From Nitriliruptoraceae bacterium (GTDB lineage Bacteria > Actinomycetota > Nitriliruptoria > Nitriliruptorales > Nitriliruptoraceae), in NCBI GenBank assembly GCA_007120485.1, contig SKNP01000324.1:1-6662 (forward strand): 6,662 bases of DNA. The letters run 5' to 3'. Below the pieces are notes generated by a model. The model was given only the letters and a program-made list of their open reading frames with translations, was not told where the DNA came from and searched no databases. Below, piece after piece: positions 1 to 4,691 of the stretch; positions within the stretch are counted from its first letter, which is position 1, and each line of letters opens with the position of its first letter. Made by a program: the position numbers and the translations under genes.

Positions 1-773
1 CGGCGGTCGAGGACGCCTTCGCCGGTCCGGGGCTGGGTGGCAGCGCGTTCGAGCGGCGAGGTCGCATCCTGGCCCTGCTGACGGCGCTCAAGCAGATCTG
101 CAACCACCCGGCGCAGTACCGACGCGAGGACGGGGCGCTCGCCCACCGATCCGGGAAGCTGACCCGGTCGACGGAGATCCTCGGCGAACTGGTCGACGAC
201 GGTGACCGGGCGTTGGTGTTCACCCAGTTCCGCGAGATGGGCGACCTGCTGATCCGGCACCTCCGTGACGAGCTCGGGCTCAAGGAGCTGCCGTTCCTGC
301 ACGGTGGGGTGCCGTTGGCGCAGCGCGACGAGATGGTCCGTCGGTTCCAGGAGGACGAGGACGCCCCGCCCATCCTGTTGGTGTCGCTACGTGCCGGCGG
401 GACCGGGCTCAACCTCACCCGGGCCAGCCACGTCCTGCACTACGACCGGTGGTGGAACCCGGCGGTGGAGGACCAGGCGACCGACCGCGCCCACCGCATC
501 GGCCAGACCCGCTCGGTCACCGTGCACACCCTGGTGACCGCGGGCACGGTGGAGGAGCGGATCGCCGACCTGCTCGAACGCAAGCGGACGCTCGCCGACG
601 CGGTCGTCGGCACCGGCGAGACCTGGATCACCGAACTCGACGACGACGAACTGCACGACCTGGTGTCGCTGTCGACCGCCGACCTGGACGACGATGACGA
701 CCCGGCTCCGATCGGGGACGTCGCCGCCAGCTCGCGGCCACGGCTCGTGCCGATCCCCGGGGGTCGCTCATGA
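1..773 (+). CDS. SNF2-family DNA helicase/ATPase, C-terminal part (5' truncated by window edge)
   Basis: The reading frame is open from the left edge (first full codon at base 3) to TGA at 771-773, so the N-terminus and the ATP-binding lobe lie outside the window. What is visible is the end of the SNF2_N lobe, with the characteristic LKQICNHP near bases 90-110, and then a complete Helicase_C lobe. That lobe carries ALVFTQF (motif IV), a LHGGV segment, SLRAGGTGLNL (motif V, about 384-416) and DQATDRAHRIGQ (motif VI with the arginine finger, about 471-506). The protein ends in an acidic Asp-rich tail. Members of this family are ATP-driven double-stranded DNA translocases that remodel protein-DNA complexes. 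The cellular job of the bacterial stand-alone proteins is poorly defined, with repair, transcription recycling and defence all proposed. The next gene, encoding a SWIM protein, follows after 16 nt, which suggests one operon. The family call is secure, but the exact role cannot be read from the fragment. Confidence 0.95.
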   Translation, partial: AVEDAFAGPGLGGSAFERRGRILALLTALKQICNHPAQYRREDGALAHRSGKLTRSTEILGELVDDGDRALVFTQFREMGDLLIRHLRDELGLKELPFLHGGVPLAQRDEMVRRFQEDEDAPPILLVSLRAGGTGLNLTRASHVLHYDRWWNPAVEDQATDRAHRIGQTRSVTVHTLVTAGTVEERIADLLERKRTLADAVVGTGETWITELDDDELHDLVSLSTADLDDDDDPAPIGDVAASSRPRLVPIPGGRS

Positions 774-775
774 CC

Positions 776-780
776 GGGAG
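776..780 (+). promoter_or_regulatory. Ribosome binding site of the SWIM gene
   Basis: GGGAG lies 9 nt before the ATG at 790. It supports that start over an in-frame ATG at 694, which would overlap the SNF2 gene by 80 nt and add a low-complexity extension that does not resemble the family. Confidence 0.6.
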
Positions 781-789
781 CGTGCGTCG

Positions 790-1734
790 ATGAGCGCGAC
801 CGACGCCAGGACGGAGGTCCGGCACTGGTGGGGTCAGCGGTGGCTCGACGCGCTCGACGCCACCGGCGCGGGCGCGGCTCGTGCCGTACGTCGGGGTCAC
901 GGCCTGGCCCGGCGGGGCACCGTGCAGGATCTCGCCCTCACGGCGGGCAGCATCACCGCCAGCGCCTCGGATGACCGCGGGACCCGGGCCCGGGTCGAGC
1001 TGGTCTGGCCCGAGCCGGACGACGCAGCGTGGACGCGGGCCATCGAGGCGCTGTCCGGGCAGCTGCGCTACACCGCCGCGCTGCTCGACGGCGCCCTGCC
1101 GGAGGAGCTCGCCGAGGACATCGAGGCGGCTGGGGTCGACCTCGTCCCGGACCTCACCGTGCTCACGGTCCGGTGCTCCTGCGAGGAGCGCGGCCCTATC
1201 TGTCGGCATGTCGCTGCCGTCGTCGTCGCCGCCGCGGTCCAGGTCGACCGCGATCCCGGTCTGCTCTTCGAACTGCGGGGTCGCTCGCGCGACGAGCTCC
1301 TCCACCGCGCACGGCAGGGTTCGGCGTCGCCCGAGCAGCCCGACCTCGACCTGACCGTCGGGCTCGAGGTCGCCCGGGGGGACCTCGAAGCGATCGAGCT
1401 GCACCCGGCACCGTCGGACGATCCTGCCGCGCTCCTGCGGCACCTCGGGCCGCCACCGGGGGTCGACGACCCCGAGCCGCTGGAAGCGCTGGTGGAACGC
1501 GCGGCGGAGACCGCCTGGCGGCTCGCCGCCGGCGCCGGATCGCAAGCCGCCGATCAGGAGCTGCTCCTCACCGAGTTGCGTGCCCAGCGCACCGCCTCGG
1601 CGGACTCGATCGCCTCCGCGCTCGGACGCGACGTCGACGAGGTCCGCGACGCGCTGGACCGGTTGTTCGAGGCCGGGGAGGTGCTGCGCACCGGTTCCGG
1701 TGAGCGAGCCCGATACCGCGCCGCAGCGTCCTGA
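790..1734 (+). CDS. SWIM zinc-finger family protein with C-terminal winged-helix-like segment
   Basis: This is a 314-residue protein. The N-terminus (HWWGQRWLDALD, then an ARRGTVQDL segment) fits the usual start of actinobacterial SWIM-domain proteins. The SWIM zinc finger, CxCx(n)CxH, is seen as C129-S-C131, C138 and H140, so all four zinc ligands are present. SWIM domains bind DNA or protein partners. Residues 258-314 look like a small helix-turn-helix with a wing: an ADSIASALG helix, a DEVRDALDRLFEAGEV helix, then a basic wing ending RARYRAA. That part is my structural inference, not a motif match. The gene follows the SNF2 helicase by 16 nt, and this pairing recurs in Gram-positive genomes (for example YwqA/YwqB in Bacillus), so it probably acts as the accessory nucleic-acid-binding partner of the helicase. 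It is cytoplasmic, with no signal peptide or membrane segment. The ATG at 790 was chosen for its ribosome binding site. The exact function is unknown. Confidence 0.92.
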   Translation: MSATDARTEVRHWWGQRWLDALDATGAGAARAVRRGHGLARRGTVQDLALTAGSITASASDDRGTRARVELVWPEPDDAAWTRAIEALSGQLRYTAALLDGALPEELAEDIEAAGVDLVPDLTVLTVRCSCEERGPICRHVAAVVVAAAVQVDRDPGLLFELRGRSRDELLHRARQGSASPEQPDLDLTVGLEVARGDLEAIELHPAPSDDPAALLRHLGPPPGVDDPEPLEALVERAAETAWRLAAGAGSQAADQELLLTELRAQRTASADSIASALGRDVDEVRDALDRLFEAGEVLRTGSGERARYRAAAS

Positions 1735-1755
1735 TCCGCCGCACGAGCACGGACG

Positions 1756-1770
1756 CGTCACCGGGTGACG
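1756..1770. terminator. Inverted repeat at the SWIM/AtuA convergent junction, possible bidirectional terminator
   Basis: CGTCACC and GGTGACG are exact complements around a single central G; as RNA this allows a 6-bp stem with a 3-nt loop. It overlaps the TGA stop of the minus-strand AtuA gene (1758-1760) and begins 21 nt past the SWIM stop. No T-tract follows on either strand, so termination is only a guess from position. Confidence 0.25.
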
Positions 1771-3539
1771 GGCAGCGGCACGTGCCGTGACCGCAGGTAC
1801 TCGCCGAGTCCCTTGGCCTGCGGATCGGGTCGCGTGGACGACGCGACGCCGTCGCCGAGGAGCCCGTGGATCACCACGTTCACCGCGGCGAGGTTGGGCA
1901 GTGCCACCACCTCGACGTCGAGGTGCTCCGCTTCCGGCAGCAGTGCCCGCACCGATGCCGGATCGCCGAGCGTGGCGATCAGCCACGGGTAGTGCGCGGG
2001 GTCGCGGACCCACAGGCCGACGTTGGCGTCGCCGCCCTTGTCGCCGGAGCGCGCACCCGCGACCGTGCCCAGCGGTCCCCGGGGACCGGCGCCCGACGGT
2101 GGGGGATCGGCGCGTCCGATCGCGATGGGTGGCCGGGCTCGGTCGTCGAGCGCGACGCCGTGGTCGCGGCCCGTGGGTGCCACCTCGACGGCCGTGCCAT
2201 CGTCGAGCACGACGCGTTCGGTGACGACGCCCGCGGGGACCAAGGCGGGTCGGTAGCGGCCGAACGGCTCGGGGTCGGCGGGAGGGTCGGTCAGGGTGAA
2301 GCCGGCGTAGCTCGACAGCGCGAGCGCGACCAACGGTCCACTGAAGCGTCGTCGGTCGACCGGTTCCGGCTCGCGGTGCGCCACGGTGAGCGTGCAGGTG
2401 GTGGTCGCATCCTCGTTGCGGGCCGCGTCGGGTTCCGGGTCGCGCCCCCGGTGCCACGTCACGGCGTCGAGCGGATCCAGGTCGAGGATCTCGGCCACCT
2501 GGCGGCGCAGGAGCGCCTCCTTGGCGTCGACGTCGTCGCCCGTGAGCACGAAGGCGATGCGGTTGCGCCAGCCGCCGAGCGTGTTGACCGCGACCTTCAG
2601 GTGCGGGGGCGGTGGCTCGCCTTGCACCCCGTGGATCGCGACACGGTCGGGTCCGGCGGCGTCCAACCGGATCGTGTCGAACCGGGTGACCACATCCGGG
2701 CCGAGGTACCGGTGGCCACCGATCTCGTACAGCAGTTGCCCCGTGACGGTGTGCACGGTGACCGCGCCACCGGTGCCGGGATGCTTGGTGATCGTGGCGG
2801 TGCCGTCGCGGGCGATCTCCGCGATCGGGAAGCCGGGCAGCGCCGGGCCGTCGGCGGGTAGTTCGTCGAGGAACGCGTGGTTGCCGCCCGTGGCCTGCGC
2901 CCCGCACTCGATCACGTGGCCGGCGACGGTCGCGCCCGCCAGCCGGTCCCAGTCGTGGCGTTGCCAGCCGAACCACCACGCGGCGGGACCGACGGTCAGG
3001 CTCGCGTCGGTCACACGGCCGGTGACCACCACGTCCGCCCCGGCGTCCAGCGCGTGGGCGATGCCCCACCCACCCAGGTAGGCGTTGGCGGTCAGGGGTG
3101 GGACCGGTCCGTCGGGTAGCGGTCGCCCGGTCGCCGGGTCGGTCAGGCCGTCGCCCTGCGCGGTGAGCTCCGGGAGCCGCGGCAGCAGGTCGTCACCCTC
3201 GACGTGGGCGATGCGGGCGTCCACGCCGAGTTCGCTGGCCACCTCGCGCAGGGCCGCGGCCAACCCGGCGGGATCGAGCCCACCCGCGTTGACCACGATG
3301 CGCGTCCCGCGTGCGAGGCACGGCCTCAGCAGGTCACGGGCCTGCCGCAGGAAGGTCCGGGCGTAGCCGCGGGCCGGATCCTTCTGGCGCGTCCGCCACA
3401 GGATCAGCATCGTCAGCTCGGCGAGGTAGTCCCCGGTGAGCACGTCGAGCGGGCCGCCCTCGACCAGCTCGAGCATCGCCTCGTGCCGGTCGCCGTAGAA
3501 CCCCGACCCGTTGCCGATGCGTAGGACCTCGTCGTCCAC
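1758..3539 (-). CDS. Acyclic terpene utilization AtuA-like protein (DUF1446 family)
   Basis: This 593-residue protein matches the two-part AtuA/DUF1446 architecture. The large N-terminal domain begins with IGNGSGFYGDR (residues 8-18), followed by NAGGLDP (84-90), TGRVTDAS (173-180) and ECGAQATGGN (211-220). The smaller C-terminal domain carries GARSGDKGGDANVGLW (495-510). About 590 residues is the length of the long form of the family. AtuA is required for citronellol/geraniol catabolism in Pseudomonas, but its reaction has not been firmly established, and many homologues sit in other acyl-CoA pathways. There is no signal peptide or membrane segment, so it should be cytoplasmic. The start is GTG at 3539-3537; an in-frame stop at 3629-3627 and the lack of other start codons between them make it the only upstream choice. 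The gene is divergent from an SDR gene across 141 nt and convergent with the SWIM gene. The family call is strong; the substrate is unknown. Confidence 0.93.
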   Translation of the reverse strand: MDDEVLRIGNGSGFYGDRHEAMLELVEGGPLDVLTGDYLAELTMLILWRTRQKDPARGYARTFLRQARDLLRPCLARGTRIVVNAGGLDPAGLAAALREVASELGVDARIAHVEGDDLLPRLPELTAQGDGLTDPATGRPLPDGPVPPLTANAYLGGWGIAHALDAGADVVVTGRVTDASLTVGPAAWWFGWQRHDWDRLAGATVAGHVIECGAQATGGNHAFLDELPADGPALPGFPIAEIARDGTATITKHPGTGGAVTVHTVTGQLLYEIGGHRYLGPDVVTRFDTIRLDAAGPDRVAIHGVQGEPPPPHLKVAVNTLGGWRNRIAFVLTGDDVDAKEALLRRQVAEILDLDPLDAVTWHRGRDPEPDAARNEDATTTCTLTVAHREPEPVDRRRFSGPLVALALSSYAGFTLTDPPADPEPFGRYRPALVPAGVVTERVVLDDGTAVEVAPTGRDHGVALDDRARPPIAIGRADPPPSGAGPRGPLGTVAGARSGDKGGDANVGLWVRDPAHYPWLIATLGDPASVRALLPEAEHLDVEVVALPNLAAVNVVIHGLLGDGVASSTRPDPQAKGLGEYLRSRHVPLPVTR

Positions 3540-3551
3540 GCCTGCCCCGTT

Positions 3552-3557
3552 CTCCTC
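3552..3557 (-). promoter_or_regulatory. Ribosome binding site of the AtuA-like gene
   Basis: On the minus strand this reads GAGGAG, followed by 12 nt to the GTG start at 3539. The spacing is long, but no better purine run lies closer; a weaker GGGGCAGG sits at 3548-3541. Confidence 0.45.
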
Positions 3558-3582
3558 GCGGCGGTCGTCACCGTAGCGTCGA

Positions 3583-3609
3583 CGGAACGTTGCGGGCCCG
3601 TCCGTTCCG
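3583..3609. promoter_or_regulatory. Candidate operator in the divergent AtuA/SDR control region
   Basis: CGGAACG (3583-3589) and CGTTCCG (3603-3609) form a perfect 7-bp inverted repeat with a 13-nt spacer. The half-site centres are 20 bp apart, about two helical turns, which is typical of a dimeric repressor contacting one DNA face. A GGGCCC palindrome sits almost at the centre. A weak -10-like TACCGT at 3628-3633 lies 17 nt beyond 3605-3610, so the right half-site could overlap the -35 region of the SDR promoter. No regulator gene is visible in the window. Chance symmetry in GC-rich DNA is possible. Confidence 0.4.
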
Positions 3610-3668
3610 CCTGCTGGCGGTCGCGACTACCGTGCCCAGCGCATCCCACCCGGGGTGTGACGTGACGT

Positions 3669-3675
3669 GAGGGAG
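3669..3675 (+). promoter_or_regulatory. Ribosome binding site of the SDR gene
   Basis: GAGGGAG lies 5 nt before the GTG at 3681. An in-frame TGA at 3663-3665 rules out any start further upstream. The site adjoins a short GTGAC tandem (3657-3671). Confidence 0.65.
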
Positions 3676-3680
3676 CCGTC

Positions 3681-4454
3681 GTGGACATCGAGCAGCTGTT
3701 CTCCATCCGAGGCAAGGTCGCCCTGATCACCGGAGGGTCACGGGGGATCGGGGAGATGATCGCGCGGGCGTACGTCGCGGCCGGGGCGAAGGTCTACATC
3801 GCCTCACGGAAGGTCGAAGCGGGGGACGCGCTCGCGGCTGAGCTCTCCGAGCTCGGCAGCTGTACCTCGCTGCAGGCCGACCTCGGCCAGCCCGACGGTG
3901 CGGCGAAGCTGGCGGCGGCGATCGCCGAGCGCGAACCCGAGCTCGACGTGCTGGTCAACAACGCCGGGGCCAGCTGGGGCGCACCGTTCGAGGACTACCC
4001 GGTCGACGGCTTCGACAAGGTGATGAACGTCAACGTGCGCGGCGTGTTCCTGCTCACGCAGGCGCTCGCGCCGCAGCTGCGGGCGGCGGCCAGCGCACAG
4101 GATCCGGCGCGCGTGATCGACATCGGTTCGATCGACGGCATCCACGTGCCGGACCTGCCGACCTACGCCTACTCGGCCTCCAAGGCGGCGGTCCATCAGC
4201 TGACGCGCCACCTCGCCAAGGAGCTGGTCACCGACCACATCACGGTCAACGCGATCGCGCCGGGGCTGTTCCCCTCCAAGATGACCGAGGTGCTGTTCGA
4301 GCACGAAGCCGAGCTGATCGGCCGCATCCCCATGGGGCGGGTGGGACAACCGGAGGACATCGCCGGGCTGGCGATCCACCTCGCCTCGCGGGCGGGGGCG
4401 TACATGACGGGTGCGGTCATCCCCGTCGACGGCGGGTTCGCCACCCTGAAGTGA
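3681..4454 (+). CDS. Short-chain dehydrogenase/reductase, RhlG-like, probably NADPH-dependent
   Basis: This 257-residue classical SDR is of normal length and appears catalytically complete. The nucleotide-binding motif TGGSRGIG is at residues 17-24, NNAG at 93-96, the structural/catalytic Asn at 118, the Ser at 150, and YSASK places the catalytic Tyr at 164 and Lys at 168. The basic pair R43-K44 after the second strand favours NADPH over NADH. The blocks NNAGxSWGA, PARVIxIGS, YAYxxSKAAxHQL and AGAYMTGxVIPxDGGF recall the RhlG type of 3-ketoacyl reductase, as I remember that protein. It could equally be a dehydrogenase for an alcohol or hydroxyacyl-CoA. It is a soluble, cytoplasmic enzyme. It is transcribed divergently from the AtuA-like gene, and the Pseudomonas atu clusters also include SDR genes, so a shared catabolic route is plausible but inferred. 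The GTG start is fixed by the upstream stop and the ribosome binding site. Confidence 0.93.
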   Translation: MDIEQLFSIRGKVALITGGSRGIGEMIARAYVAAGAKVYIASRKVEAGDALAAELSELGSCTSLQADLGQPDGAAKLAAAIAEREPELDVLVNNAGASWGAPFEDYPVDGFDKVMNVNVRGVFLLTQALAPQLRAAASAQDPARVIDIGSIDGIHVPDLPTYAYSASKAAVHQLTRHLAKELVTDHITVNAIAPGLFPSKMTEVLFEHEAELIGRIPMGRVGQPEDIAGLAIHLASRAGAYMTGAVIPVDGGFATLK

Positions 4455-4468
4455 CCGCCTGCGCGGTC
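4453..4468 (+). terminator. Hairpin overlapping the SDR stop codon
   Basis: GACCGC and GCGGTC pair around a CTGC loop, giving a 6-bp GC-rich stem that includes part of the TGA stop. There is no T-tract. It may terminate or stabilise the SDR transcript, but could be chance in this base composition. Confidence 0.25.
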
Positions 4469-4497
4469 GCGGGGCGACGCGACGCGCTGTCCTCGCA

Positions 4498-4510
4498 CGC
4501 GGCAACCGCG
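4498..4510 (+). terminator. Second hairpin downstream of the SDR gene
   Basis: CGCGG-CAA-CCGCG is a perfect 5-bp stem with a 3-nt loop, 44 nt after the SDR stop. No T-tract follows. With the previous hairpin it may mark the end of the SDR transcript. Confidence is low because short GC stems are frequent here. Confidence 0.2.
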
Positions 4511-4539
4511 CGGGTGGAGCACCCCTCAAGTACGTGCGA

Positions 4540-4559
4540 CCATCGGTCGACCTCGATGG
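4540..4559. promoter_or_regulatory. Inverted repeat upstream of the M23 gene, possible operator
   Basis: CCATCG (4540-4545) and CGATGG (4554-4559) are perfect complements 8 nt apart. A GGTCGACC palindrome lies inside (4545-4552), offset from the centre of the outer arms by one base. The site is about 130 nt before the M23 start, within the range of a promoter-proximal regulator site. No clear -10/-35 pair could be assigned nearby. Confidence 0.3.
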
Positions 4560-4611
4560 CAGGATGTCGTGGACACTTGCCTCATGCGCAACATCCGGCA
4601 CACTGGCCACA

Positions 4612-4672
4612 ACAGCCACGGGCTGTCGTGGTCTGACCGCGGGGTGTTGGTACCTGTGGCGGTCGGCGACCG
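4612..4672 (+). other. Run of overlapping inverted repeats in the probable M23 leader
   Basis: Four stems can be drawn: ACAGCC/GGCTGT with loop ACG (4612-4626); CCACG/CGTGG (4616-4631); GACCGC/GCGGTC (4635-4640 with 4659-4664); and CGGTC/GACCG with loop GGC (4660-4672). The first two share bases, as do the last two, so they are mutually exclusive pairs. The last stem ends 8 nt before the ribosome binding site. This could be a structured leader, but no known riboswitch consensus was recognised, including the c-di-AMP type often found before actinobacterial wall hydrolases. Confidence 0.3.
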
Positions 4673-4680
4673 ACGAGCGA

Positions 4681-4687
4681 GGGGAGG
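4681..4687 (+). promoter_or_regulatory. Ribosome binding site deciding the M23 start
   Basis: GGGGAGG lies 4 nt before the GTG at 4692. The frame is open further upstream, with GTG at 4569, 4644 and 4656 and ATG at 4584, but none of these gives a properly placed signal peptide. The spacing is short but acceptable. Confidence 0.6.
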
Positions 4688-4691
4688 CGAG

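Noticed and set aside
1866..2861. 331-codon plus-strand frame antisense to the AtuA-like gene
   Set aside because: Its composition is shadow-like, no motif or convincing ribosome binding site is seen, and the minus strand carries conserved AtuA motifs throughout.
628..3069. Very long minus-strand open frame (813 codons) across the SWIM gene and most of the AtuA-like gene
   Set aside because: It is Arg/Gly/Pro-rich with no recognisable domain, and it overlaps two clearly homologous genes in other frames. Stop-free shadows are expected at this GC content.
3657..3671. GTGAC-GTGAC-GTGAG short tandem before the SDR gene
   Set aside because: It is only three 5-nt units, the last imperfect and merging with the ribosome binding site. 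It is too short to claim as a regulator site or CRISPR-like repeat.
4569..4691. Upstream in-frame extension of the M23 gene (GTG 4569 or ATG 4584)
   Set aside because: It would bury the signal peptide behind 36-41 extra residues, and no proper ribosome binding site precedes those starts.
4455..4691. c-di-AMP (ydaO-type) riboswitch before the hydrolase gene
   Set aside because: It was considered because of the gene's function, but the conserved motifs of that class are not recognisable in the gap.
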